Shown here: positions 28,846 to 41,162 of the stretch, in pieces
Numbering within the stretch: the first letter of the stretch is position 1
Layout of the letters: each line of letters begins with the position of its first letter
Assembly: GCA_018820665.1 (NCBI GenBank)
Contig: JAHJNW010000140.1
Coordinates: forward strand, 1 to 43,042
From: Alphaproteobacteria bacterium
GTDB lineage: Bacteria; Pseudomonadota; Alphaproteobacteria; Caulobacterales; Caulobacteraceae
DNA: 43,042 bases
Reading direction: 5' to 3'
The notes under the pieces: model-generated
The model's database searches: none
The model's input: the letters and a program-made list of their open reading frames with translations, nothing else
Told to the model about the DNA's origin: nothing
Made by a program: the position numbers and the translations under genes

Positions 28846-29726
28846 CCGAAGCGACCGCCCTGATCGGTGTGGACTGGGGGTCCACCAATCTGCGGGTCCT
28901 GCGGATCGCCGCTGGCGGCGCCGTCCTCGACCGCCGCGCCGATCCGCGCGGGGCGGTCGGGCTCGCGCCCGGCGATTTTCCCGGCGTGCTCGAGGCGGTC
29001 GCCGGCGACTGGCTGGCCGATGGCGCGCCGGTGCTGGTTTGCGGCATGGCGGGCGCGCGTCAGGGCTGGATCGAGGTCCCCTATTGCCCGTGCCCGGCCG
29101 GGGTCGCCGACCTCGCCGCTGGACTGATCCAGCCAGAGCCGGCGTATCCCGTGGCCATCGTTCCCGGCGTCGCCTTCAGCCCCGACGGCGTCCTGACGGA
29201 CGTCATGCGCGGCGAGGAGACCCAGGCGCTGGGTCTTGCCGCGAAGGGTCTGGTCGTCGCCCCCGGCACCCACAGCAAATGGATCACCCTCGACGACGAC
29301 CGCATCGTCGCGGTCCAGACCTGTATGACCGGCGAACTGTTCTCGGCCCTGCGCAAGGCGACCATGCTGGGCGTCGGCATGGGGACGCCGGGCGTGGATA
29401 CGGACGCCTTCCGCCGGGGAGTCGGGCGCGGTCTGGAGGACCGCAATCTGGGCGCCGCCCTGTTCTCGGTGCGGGTCGAGAGTCTGGCCGGCCGGCTGGA
29501 ACCGACGGGGACGGCCGACTATCTGTCGGGCCTGTTGATCGGCTCGGAAATCGCGGGGCAGGACCCGGACCGGCTCCGGGGCCCCCTGACCCTGATCGGG
29601 GACGCGGCCTTGTCCGCGCGATACAGTGAAGCGCTGGAAATGGCCGGCGGGCGCGATGTGCGCCTCGCCGATGTCGAACAGGCCACGGCGGCCGGCCTTT
29701 GGCGCATTTGGGAGGCGAGTCAATGA
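28842..29726 (+). CDS. dgoK: 2-dehydro-3-deoxygalactonokinase
   Basis: A 294-residue DgoK-family sugar-acid kinase that phosphorylates 2-keto-3-deoxygalactonate at C6. The ATP-binding opening IGVDWGSTNLRVLRI, MAGARQGWIEVPYCPCPAG and APGTHSKWITLDDDRI are characteristic, as is the late FSVRVESLAGRLEP segment. Length equals that of the E. coli enzyme. The start is GTG at 28842, overlapping the symporter stop; a frame upstream of this lies inside the symporter gene. dgoA follows with an ATGA overlap, the same pairing as in classical dgo operons. Confidence 0.92.
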   Translation: MTEATALIGVDWGSTNLRVLRIAAGGAVLDRRADPRGAVGLAPGDFPGVLEAVAGDWLADGAPVLVCGMAGARQGWIEVPYCPCPAGVADLAAGLIQPEPAYPVAIVPGVAFSPDGVLTDVMRGEETQALGLAAKGLVVAPGTHSKWITLDDDRIVAVQTCMTGELFSALRKATMLGVGMGTPGVDTDAFRRGVGRGLEDRNLGAALFSVRVESLAGRLEPTGTADYLSGLLIGSEIAGQDPDRLRGPLTLIGDAALSARYSEALEMAGGRDVRLADVEQATAAGLWRIWEASQ

Positions 29727-30361
29727 CGGCGGACATCATCGCGAGGCTGGACGCCCTGCCGCTGGTCGCCATCCTTCGCGGGCTCAAGCCGGACGAGGCG
29801 GTCGAGGTCGGGGAGGCGCTGCTGGCGGCCGGCCTGAACTGTCTCGAGGTGCCGCTGAATTCGCCCCAGCCGCTGGAGAGCATCCGCCGCCTGCGCGCCG
29901 CGCTGGGCGACCGCGCCGTCGTCGGCGCCGGCACGGTGCTCACCCCTGTGGCGGTGCATGAGGTCGCCGCGGCCGGCGGCCAGATCGTCATCTCGCCCAA
30001 CGCCGACCCGGCGGTGATCCAGGCCGCCCGGGCGGCCGGCCTGATGTCCATGCCCGGCTTCTTCACCCCGACGGAGGCCTTCGCCGCGATCGGCGCCGGG
30101 GCGCAGGTGCTGAAACTGTTTCCGGCCGAGGTCGCCGGCGTGGCGGGCCTCAAGGCGGTGCGCGCCGTGCTTCCGGCGGACCAGCGGGTCTACGCCGTCG
30201 GCGGCGTCGAGCCGGACAGCGTCGCGGCGTGGCGCTCGGCGGGCGCTTCGGGCTTCGGCATCGGCTCGGCCATCTATCGCGCCGGCCGATCCGCCCGCGA
30301 TGCCGGCGAGCGGGCCGCCGCCTTCGTCGCGGCCTGGAAGGCGTCCGACTCCGACTCCTAG
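29723..30361 (+). CDS. dgoA: 2-dehydro-3-deoxy-6-phosphogalactonate aldolase
   Basis: A 212-residue class I aldolase of the KDPG/KDPGal family. It cleaves 2-keto-3-deoxy-6-phosphogalactonate to pyruvate and glyceraldehyde 3-phosphate. Catalytic residues are visible: Arg19 (LVAILRGLKPDEA), Glu42 (LEVPLNSPQ) and the Schiff-base Lys131 (QVLKLFPAEVAG). The LNSPQ, VGAGTVLTP and YAVGGVEPDS signatures match DgoA rather than Eda. It is the last gene of the symporter-dgoK-dgoA transcript, with all three genes joined by 4-base overlaps. The final residues (KASDSDS) are a short acidic tail. Confidence 0.93.
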   Translation: MTADIIARLDALPLVAILRGLKPDEAVEVGEALLAAGLNCLEVPLNSPQPLESIRRLRAALGDRAVVGAGTVLTPVAVHEVAAAGGQIVISPNADPAVIQAARAAGLMSMPGFFTPTEAFAAIGAGAQVLKLFPAEVAGVAGLKAVRAVLPADQRVYAVGGVEPDSVAAWRSAGASGFGIGSAIYRAGRSARDAGERAAAFVAAWKASDSDS

Positions 30362-30372
30362 GTCGGCGCGCA

Positions 30373-30429
30373 GCCGGTTCCCGCGGGCATTGGTGATGGA
30401 CGCGGGAGATGCTGCAGGCGCGAACCGGC
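30373..30429 (+). repeat. Nested inverted repeats after dgoA
   Basis: GCCGGTTC (30373-30380) pairs with GAACCGGC (30422-30429), enclosing CCCGCG (30380-30385) and CGCGGG (30401-30406). The structure begins 12 bases after the dgoA stop. It lacks a T-run, so it may stabilise the 3' end or assist Rho-dependent ending rather than act as an intrinsic terminator. Confidence 0.4.
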
Positions 30430-30554
30430 GGGCGCCGCCGTTAGACATGTTCTGCGGATAATCTGCCCTTCATCACAGGATTGTTGCGTATCCGCGACCC
30501 TGTATTGCCCGTTCTGGAAGAATCTTCCACCAAACACTGTCCGCCCACTTGCCT

Positions 30555-30588
30555 ATTTCGCAAATGCGGTAAACATTTCGCAAATGCG
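30555..30588. promoter_or_regulatory. Tandem 14-bp direct repeat upstream of amtB
   Basis: ATTTCGCAAATGCG occurs twice, at 30555-30568 and 30575-30588, with a period of exactly 20 bp. Each copy contains the palindrome ATTT-cgc-AAAT. The array ends 27 bp before the amtB ATG. Two identical sites about two helical turns apart suggest cooperative binding of a regulator. It is unlike an NtrC box, and no good sigma-54 promoter is present. The rest of 30430-30554 is an AT-richer promoter-like stretch in which I can only suggest TTGTTG (30481-30486) and TATTGC (30503-30508). Confidence 0.55.
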
Positions 30589-30614
30589 TAATGCTGTTCA
30601 GGGGGATCAGAACC

Positions 30615-31976
30615 ATGCGACTGTGTAGTGGAATTGCGGGGACTCTCGTTCTCGCTTCGATCGGACTGGCGACGACCGCTTCGGCGGCCGTGGCGCCCGA
30701 GGCGCCGGCCTTCGTGGGTCTGGCGCACCAGACGGCCCTCGCGCTTGATGGCGCGGCCTCGAGCTGGATTCTGACCTCGACCGCGCTGGTCCTGCTGATG
30801 ACCCTGCCAGGTCTGGCCCTGTTCTACGGCGGCATGGTCCGGCGCAAGAATGTCATCGCCACCATCACCCAGTCGCTCGGCGTGGCGGCGGTCGTCACCC
30901 TGGCGTGGTTCATCGCCGGCTATTCCCTGTCCTTCGGCGTTGGCCAGCCGATGGCCGGCTATTCCGGAGACACGGTCAACGCCTACATCGGCAGCCTCGA
31001 GGCCCTGTTCCTGAACGGGGTGACGCCGACCACGGCCCACAGCCTGACGCCCGGCCTGCCGGAGTATCTGTGGATCGCCTACCAACTTACCTTCGCCATC
31101 ATCACCCCGGCCCTGATCGCGGGCGCCTTCGCCGAGCGGATCAAATACTCGGGCCTGCTGCTGTTCACCGGTCTCTGGACCCTGCTCGTCTATGCCCCGA
31201 TCTGCCACTGGGTCTGGGGCGGCGGCTTCCTCGGCGCCGCGGGCGTGCTCGATTTCGCCGGCGGGGCGGTGGTGCACGTCAACGCCGGCGTGGCCGGTCT
31301 GGTCTGCGCCGTCTTCCTCGGCGCCCGCAAGGGCTACGGCCAGACGCCCATCGTGGCTCACAATCCGGTGCTGACCATGATCGGCGCCTGCCTGCTGCTG
31401 GTCGGCTGGATCGGCTTCAACGCCGGCTCGGCCTGGACCCCGGACTCGATCGCCTCCGTGGCCCTGTTGAACACCCTGCTCGCCGCCATGGCCGGGTCGC
31501 TGACCTGGAAGATCGTCGAGATCATCGAGAAGCGGAAACCCTCGCTGATCGGCGCCCTGTCCGGCCTGATCGCCGGCCTCGTCGCCATCACCCCGGCGGC
31601 CGGTCTGGTCGATCCCAAGGGGGCGGTGATCATCGGCCTCGCCTCCGGACCGGTCTGCTATGCGGCCTCGGTCTGGATCAAGAAGCTGCTGCGTTACGAC
31701 GACAGCCTGGACGCCTTCGGCATCCACGGCGCGGGCGGCATTCTCGGCGCCCTGCTGACCGGCGTGTTCGCCTCGGCGGCGGTGAACAGCGTCGGGGAGG
31801 GAGCCAACATCGCCAACCAGGCCTGGGGCCTCGGGGTGACCATCGGCTGGAGCGCCGTCGTCACCTTCCTGATCCTGATCGTGTGCAAGTTCACCACCGG
31901 GCTGCGCGTCAGCGCCGAACAGGAATCCGAAGGCCTCGACGGCCATCTCCACGGCGAGGTGATGGAGCCCGCCTGA
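30615..31976 (+). CDS. amtB: Ammonium transporter (Amt family)
   Basis: A 453-residue ammonium channel. A cleavable signal peptide (to about residue 25, ending ATTASA) is followed by about 11 membrane helices. Typical motifs: ALFYGGMVRRKNVIATITQS, WFIAGYSLSF, the HWVWGGGFLG segment, DFAGGAVVHVNAGVAGLV and GIHGAGGILGALLTG. The conserved twin pore histidines are His221 and His371. The ATG at 30615 is preferred over 30591 because AGGGGG lies 9 bases upstream. No glnK (PII) gene is adjacent, which is unusual for amtB. A TorF porin gene follows after 100 bp with a hairpin between. Confidence 0.94.
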   Translation: MRLCSGIAGTLVLASIGLATTASAAVAPEAPAFVGLAHQTALALDGAASSWILTSTALVLLMTLPGLALFYGGMVRRKNVIATITQSLGVAAVVTLAWFIAGYSLSFGVGQPMAGYSGDTVNAYIGSLEALFLNGVTPTTAHSLTPGLPEYLWIAYQLTFAIITPALIAGAFAERIKYSGLLLFTGLWTLLVYAPICHWVWGGGFLGAAGVLDFAGGAVVHVNAGVAGLVCAVFLGARKGYGQTPIVAHNPVLTMIGACLLLVGWIGFNAGSAWTPDSIASVALLNTLLAAMAGSLTWKIVEIIEKRKPSLIGALSGLIAGLVAITPAAGLVDPKGAVIIGLASGPVCYAASVWIKKLLRYDDSLDAFGIHGAGGILGALLTGVFASAAVNSVGEGANIANQAWGLGVTIGWSAVVTFLILIVCKFTTGLRVSAEQESEGLDGHLHGEVMEPA

Positions 31977-31992
31977 GGGCGGATCGGCATGG

Positions 31993-32022
31993 AGCGGCGC
32001 GGAGCCTCCCCTCCGCGCCGCT
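31993..32022 (+). repeat. Hairpin between amtB and the TorF porin gene
   Basis: AGCGGCGCGGAG (31993-32004) is perfectly complementary to CTCCGCGCCGCT (32011-32022) around a 6-base loop. No T-run follows (GTCAGTAA), so it is probably an attenuating or mRNA-stabilising stem between two co-transcribed genes rather than a full terminator. Confidence 0.55.
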
Positions 32023-32076
32023 GTCAGTAAGCGTGATTGCGTCTCGACAGCCATTGAAAATCAAGGGGATACAATA

Positions 32077-32754
32077 ATGAGAACCGCACTCGCCTGCGCT
32101 GCCGCGGCGGCCGCCTTGCTGGCCGCCTCCAGCGCCTCCGCCCAGGACGGACCCCAGATCGCCTGGAACGTCGGCCTGTTCAGCGACTATGTGTTCCGCG
32201 GCTACAGCCAGACGGACGAAGAGGCCGCCATCCAGGGCGGGGTCGATCTGACGGCGGGATCGTTCTACGCCGGCGCCTGGGCGTCGAATGTCGATTTCGG
32301 CGACGACACCGAAGCCGAGGTGGACCTCTACGGCGGCTTCCGCACCGAAACGGGCGGCGTCGCCGTCGATTTCGGCGTCGTCGCCTATCTGTATGTGGAG
32401 GCCCCCGACGGCGCCGACTATGACTACGTCGAGTTCAAGGCCGCGGCCTCGCGGGCGGTCGGCCCCGTCACCGTCGGCGCCGTGGTCTTCTACTCGCCGG
32501 ACTTCTTCGGTCTGGACGAGGAGGCCACCTACGTCGAAGGTAATCTGGCCTTCACCCCGGCCGACAAATGGACGGTGTCCGGGGCGGTCGGTTACCAGGC
32601 GCTCGACGTCAACGACGACTATACGACCTGGAACGCCGGGGTGGCCTACGCCCTGACCGACAATGTCGCCATCGATGTGCGCTACCACGACACCGACGTC
32701 GACGGACCTCTGTCCGAAGACCGGTTCGTCGGGGCGCTGAAGTTCTTCTTCTAG
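32077..32754 (+). CDS. TorF family putative porin (first copy)
   Basis: A 225-residue outer-membrane protein of the TorF (TIGR02001) family. The signal peptide is Ala-rich and ends ASSASAQ. The mature protein is a run of amphipathic beta strands, starting with the family opening WNVGLFSDYVFRGYSQTDEE. It ends with VAIDVRYHDTDVDG and a terminal Phe (ALKFFF), the sorting signal for the outer membrane. The ATG at 32077 follows AAGGGG. Its position directly after amtB suggests passage of a nitrogen compound, an inference from context. A strong terminator closes the unit. It is paralogous to the gene at 41163. Confidence 0.87.
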   Translation: MRTALACAAAAAALLAASSASAQDGPQIAWNVGLFSDYVFRGYSQTDEEAAIQGGVDLTAGSFYAGAWASNVDFGDDTEAEVDLYGGFRTETGGVAVDFGVVAYLYVEAPDGADYDYVEFKAAASRAVGPVTVGAVVFYSPDFFGLDEEATYVEGNLAFTPADKWTVSGAVGYQALDVNDDYTTWNAGVAYALTDNVAIDVRYHDTDVDGPLSEDRFVGALKFFF

Positions 32755-32767
32755 CGCTGCGCCGCCC

Positions 32768-32818
32768 AAACGGATCGGCAAGACCTTGCGCGTTCAAGGC
32801 TCTTGTCGGTCCGTTTTC
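32768..32818 (+). terminator. Rho-independent terminator after the TorF gene
   Basis: A long stem: 32768-32783 (starting AAACGGATCGG) pairs over 16 positions, two of them G-U, with 32801-32816. It is extended by CCTTG/CAAGG (32784-32788 and 32795-32799) around CGCGTT, with a single bulged C. TTTTCC follows. It separates the amtB-torF unit from gltDB. Confidence 0.88.
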
Positions 32819-32857
32819 CTTCCGTACGCGGCCGGTCGGGCATAAGCTGCACGGAAG

Positions 32858-32886
32858 TTGCGTGATTGGCCACAGCCTCCTAGACC
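32858..32886 (+). promoter_or_regulatory. Promoter of gltDB
   Basis: TTGCGT (32858-32863), a 17-base spacer and TAGACC (32881-32886, in the context CCTAGACC) resemble the Caulobacter housekeeping consensus. The start would be near 32893, giving a leader of only about 19 bases that contains the AAGGAG ribosome site (32901-32906) before the GTG at 32912. Confidence 0.55.
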
Positions 32887-32911
32887 TGTGTGCAGGTGCG
32901 AAGGAGTAGCC

Positions 32912-34341
32912 GTGGCGTCCGCCAACCAGACATTCGTTGTGACCCCCAGGGCCGGGCCCGCGAAAACCCCGGCGAGCGAACGCATGCGTGATTTCGACGA
33001 GATCGTCGCCCGTTTCACCCCGCCCGCGGGTGAGGTCCAGTCGAGCCGCTGCGCCCAGTGCGGCGTGCCGTTCTGCCAGAGCGGCTGCCCGCTGGAGAAC
33101 AATATCCCCGACTGGCTGAGACTGGCGGCGGAGGGCCGGTTCGAAGAGGCGTGGCGCCAGTCCGAGGCCACCTCGACCCTGCCCGAAATCTGCGGCCGCA
33201 TCTGTCCGCAGGACCGCCTGTGCGAGGGCGCCTGCACCCTCGAACAGGCGGGCTGGGAGACGGTGACGATCGGCTCGGTCGAACGCTTCCTCGGCGACAT
33301 GGCGTTCGAGAACGGATGGGTCGCGCCGGTCACGCCGGTGACCGAGCGGGGACGGTCGGTGGGGATCGTCGGCGCCGGGCCGGCCGGCCTGGCGGCCGCC
33401 GACCGGCTGCGCACCGCCGGCTATGCCGTGACCATCTACGACCGGCATGACCGCGCCGGCGGCCTGCTGACCTACGGCATCCCCGGCTTCAAGCTGGAGA
33501 AGCCGGTGGTCCAGCGCCGGCTCGACCGCCTCGTCGACGGCGGCGTGAGCTTCCGCCTCGGCGTCGATGTCGGCGGCGACCTGCCGTTCGCCGAGGTGCG
33601 GGCGGCGCATGACGCCGTGCTGATCGCCACCGGCGTCTACCAGGCCCGACGGCTGACCGCGCCCGGCTGCGGCTCGGACGGCGTGGTCGCGGCGCTGGAC
33701 TATTTGATCGCCTCCAACCGCAAGAGCTTCGGCGACGCCGTGCCGGCTTTCGACGGCGGCGCCCTGAACGCCGAAGGCAAGCGCGTCGTGGTCATCGGCG
33801 GCGGCGACACGGCCATGGACTGCGTCCGCACTGCGGTGCGACAGGGCGCCAGCGCGGTGACCTGCCTCTACCGCCGCGACCGCGACAACATGCCGGGCAG
33901 CGCCCGCGAAGTCGCCAACGCCGAGGAAGAGGGCGTGGTGTTCGAATGGCTGGCCGCCCCCCGCGCCGTGCTCGGCGAGGCCGGCCGCGCCAGCGGAGTC
34001 CGGGCCCAGCGCATGGCCCTGTCGGCCCGTTCGGCCGAGGGGCGCTGGAGCGTCGAGCCCGTGCCCGGCGGCGAGTTCGACCTGCCCGCGGATCTGGTCA
34101 TCGAGGCGCTCGGCTTCGAGCCCGAGGACATGCCGGGGCTGTTCGCCGAGCCGGACCTGGCCCTGACCGACTGGCGGACCATCCGCACGGCGGGCCACAC
34201 CAAGGCGACGACGCTGGAAGGCGTGTTCGCGGCCGGCGACATCGTGCGCGGCGCCTCCCTCGTCGTCTGGGCCGTCCGGGACGGCCAGGACGCCGCGGCC
34301 GAGATTGACGCCTGGCTGACCGCGCGCGAACAGGTGGCGGC

Positions 34342-34345
<4 letters not shown>
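32912..34345 (+). CDS. gltD: Glutamate synthase (NADPH) small subunit
   Basis: A 477-residue flavoprotein that passes electrons from NADPH to GltB. The N-terminal Fe-S region is cysteine-rich (CAQCGVPFCQSGCP, then EICGRICPQDRLCEGACT). An FAD-binding Rossmann fold (VGIVGAGPAGLAAADRL) and the NADPH-binding fold (VVVIGGGDTAMDCVRTA) follow. The C-terminal GVFAAGDIVRGASLVVWAV closes the FAD site. The start is GTG at 32912 with AAGGAG 5 bases upstream; the frame is open further left but has no ribosome site. The stop overlaps the gltB ATG (ATGA). The order gltD-gltB is the reverse of E. coli gltBD. Confidence 0.96.
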
Positions 34346-38802
<4,457 letters not shown>

Positions 38803-38826
<24 letters not shown>

Positions 38827-39492
38827 CGGGCCGGGCGTGCCGGATACCAGCTCGCCCGGGAGCCGAAGGGCTTCGACGGCGCCGTCCGGCGCGGCCTTCA
38901 GGCCGGTGCGGATCAGTTCGGACAGGGTTTCCGCCTCCATCTTCTCCATGACCCGGGCACGGAAAATTTCCACCGTCCGGGGGCTGATCTGCAGGTCATT
39001 GGCGATGTGCTTGTTGGTGCGCCCCTGAACCAGGGCGTGAAACACTTCCCGTTCCCGGGGTGTGAGCCGCGCCATTCGCTGAAGCGCGGCGTCGGTCTGG
39101 GCCTTCTGCAGCAGCAGGTTGTCCATATGGGCGAAGCTGCCCCGCACCACCTCGACCAGCCGGTTGGGCTCGAACGGCTTCTCGATATAGTCGACCACTC
39201 CGGCCTTCATCAGCTGCACGGCCAGCGGCACCTCGGCGTGGCCGGTGATGACGACGATCGGCCAGGCGACGCCCTTCAGCGCCCGCAAGCGCCGCACCAC
39301 TTCGGGCCCGTCCATCCCGGGCATGCGCACATCGGTTATGACGCAGGCCGAAGGCACGTCCGGAAGGTTGTCGAAGAACTGCACGCCGCTGGCGAACGCC
39401 CGCGCCCTCACGCCTTGCGAACGCAGAAGACAGAGGATCGAGTCCCGGACGGCGTCGTCATCATCGATCACGAAGACGGAATGCTCGCTCAT
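38803..39492 (-). CDS. FixJ-type response regulator
   Basis: A 229-residue regulator of the FixJ/TodR group. The receiver has the acid cluster VFVIDDDDAVRD, phospho-Asp54 (VITDVRMPGMDG), Thr (ITGHAEV) and Lys (YIEKPFEPNRL). A LuxR-type helix-turn-helix occupies about 142-195 (LTPREREVFHALVQGRTNKH, ISPRTVEIFRARVMEK). The C-terminal 30 residues are a disordered Gly/Pro/Ser tail. Its GTP-like downstream targets are unknown, but the adjacency to gltDB, amtB and TorF genes suggests control of nitrogen or respiratory functions. Its ATG overlaps the kinase stop (ATGA). Confidence 0.92.
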
Positions 39493-40952
39493 GCTTCCTC
39501 AAGCTCCTGTTCCCGCATCAGGGTGAACGAAAAGGCGGCCCCGCCCAGATCACTGTCCTCGACCTTGAGGAGACCGCCATGGCTCTCGACAATCGTCCGG
39601 GTGACGGACAGGCCCAGTCCCATTCCGCCGCTCTTGGTGGTCATCAGCGGGCGGAAGATGGTCTCGAGTTCGTGGGCCGGAATGCCAGGTCCGTTGTCCT
39701 CGACCCGAACCTCATACAGCTCGTCGGACACCGCGCGCCCCATGATCGCCACCCGGGCGTCCGGCCGGTCGGAGACGGCCTCGGCCGCATTGCGCACCAG
39801 ATTGACCATCGCCTGCTGGAACTGGATCCGCTCCGCCCTCACGTGATCGGTCGTGTCGTCCAGGCTGACCTCGACCCGCACCTCGCCGTTTCGCTCGATC
39901 ATGCCGAACACGCTCTTGAGGCCCTCCATCATTGAGGACACCCGCTCGACGCCGAGGCTTCGACTTTCGTGCGCCAGCAGTTCGCGCATGCGCCGGATGA
40001 TGCTGCCAGCGCGCAGCAACTGGGCCTTGGCGAGGTCGATCGTCCGCGCCGCGCTCTTGCCCATCAGCCCGGCCTTCTCGACATCCATCTGGCTGGCCTC
40101 GAGATAGGTGGCGGCGGCCGAGAGCGGCTGGTTGAGCTCATGGGCGAGAGAGGCGGCCATTTCGCCAAGGGAGTTCAGGCGCCATACCCGATTGAGCTGG
40201 GTGTGCAGGTCGCGGGCCCGCTCGTCGGCCAGATGCGCCGCAGTCAGGTCCGCCAGACACAGCACGGCGTGGCTGTTCGGATAGTCTCCGGGCAGGAAGC
40301 CGGCCTGGATGCTGAGCGGAACGGTCCCGCCGGCGCGGCGGCAGGTCCAAGCGCGATCGCCGTCGGCGGCCAGCGCTTCACCCTCGCTCTGGAAATCGGC
40401 GAGATCGAAGTCGTCGACGATCGAACCGAAGGGCCGTCCGATCGCGTCCGGCTCCGCGATCCCCAGCAGGTCGCAGGCGAACGGGGTCAGGAAGCGGATC
40501 TTGCCGCCGCGATCCAGCACGACCACGGGCATGGAGGCGAGAATGGTCTCCAGCATCTCCTCGCGGTGGGCCAGGCGATGCGACAATTCGCCCGCGCGTT
40601 GCCGATAGGCGCGCAGGCTCCAGCACAGTTCGGCGATCAGCCAGGTCACAAGGGTGAACAGGGCCGCGTTGACGGCCGCGTCCAGCACGCTCGCCCGGTC
40701 GACGTGGAGAACATTGGCGGCGATCGACAGGACGATGGCCAGGGCGGTCGCCCAGCGGCCGGCGACCGCGGCCGTGGCGACGACCGCCGGCACCATCGGA
40801 AGATAATAGAAGTCGCCGACCAGCTCGAGCGCGGTGCGCAGCAGTATGGCGGCGGCGACCGCCCCGACCGCGACCACCAGACCAGCCCAGCGCCAGCGCA
40901 AGATAGCCAGAACGGGCGGCCACGTCGGGACTGCGGAATACAAGGACGTCAA
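39489..40952 (-). CDS. FixL-like membrane sensor histidine kinase
   Basis: A 487-residue kinase with an N-terminal block of about four membrane helices (about 22-40, 52-66, 68-86 and 92-112). A PAS domain (about 133-240) comes next, then the HisKA box EMAASLAHELNQPLSAAATY with His271, and an ATPase domain with VNLVRNAAEAV, DNGPGIP and GGMGLGLSVTRTIVESHGG. The NQPL H-box is that of the FixL/DctB class. I do not see the haem-ligand histidine region typical of oxygen-sensing FixL, so the signal may differ. It is co-transcribed with the FixJ-type regulator downstream. It diverges from the second TorF gene across a 210-bp gap. Confidence 0.92.
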   Translation of the reverse strand: MTSLYSAVPTWPPVLAILRWRWAGLVVAVGAVAAAILLRTALELVGDFYYLPMVPAVVATAAVAGRWATALAIVLSIAANVLHVDRASVLDAAVNAALFTLVTWLIAELCWSLRAYRQRAGELSHRLAHREEMLETILASMPVVVLDRGGKIRFLTPFACDLLGIAEPDAIGRPFGSIVDDFDLADFQSEGEALAADGDRAWTCRRAGGTVPLSIQAGFLPGDYPNSHAVLCLADLTAAHLADERARDLHTQLNRVWRLNSLGEMAASLAHELNQPLSAAATYLEASQMDVEKAGLMGKSAARTIDLAKAQLLRAGSIIRRMRELLAHESRSLGVERVSSMMEGLKSVFGMIERNGEVRVEVSLDDTTDHVRAERIQFQQAMVNLVRNAAEAVSDRPDARVAIMGRAVSDELYEVRVEDNGPGIPAHELETIFRPLMTTKSGGMGLGLSVTRTIVESHGGLLKVEDSDLGGAAFSFTLMREQELEEA

Positions 40953-41069
40953 CGGGTAAGCCTGGAAGCGCGTTCGCGCGATTGAGCCATAGAATCCGAG
41001 TCTGGTTAACCAATCATGGTTACCGGGGCGCCGGTGGTCCGCCGCGGGGGTCGGACCGTCGTCGCCAAT

Positions 41070-41126
41070 AGGTATTGCTACGTATTCGCCGGTTCAGGAA
41101 TTATATTCAGCGTTCGATCAATACCT
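41070..41126. promoter_or_regulatory. Inverted octamer pair between kinase and TorF gene
   Basis: AGGTATTG (41070-41077) and its exact inverse CAATACCT (41119-41126) are 41 bp apart in the divergent gap, which is AT-richer here than the surrounding genes. They could be a pair of regulator sites or a long loop stem. The statistical support is modest for 8 bases. Confidence 0.3.
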
Positions 41127-41162
41127 GCGGCAGAACTTCGCAGAGAAAGATCGATATCCCCC

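Noticed and set aside
30373..30429. tRNA- or riboswitch-like fold after dgoA
   Set aside because: Two nested stems exist, but there is no T-loop sequence, anticodon arm or known aptamer core.
30541..30558. Possible sigma-54 promoter upstream of amtB (TGTCCG-N5-TTGCC)
   Set aside because: The invariant GG of the -24 element is missing; only the TTGC part agrees.
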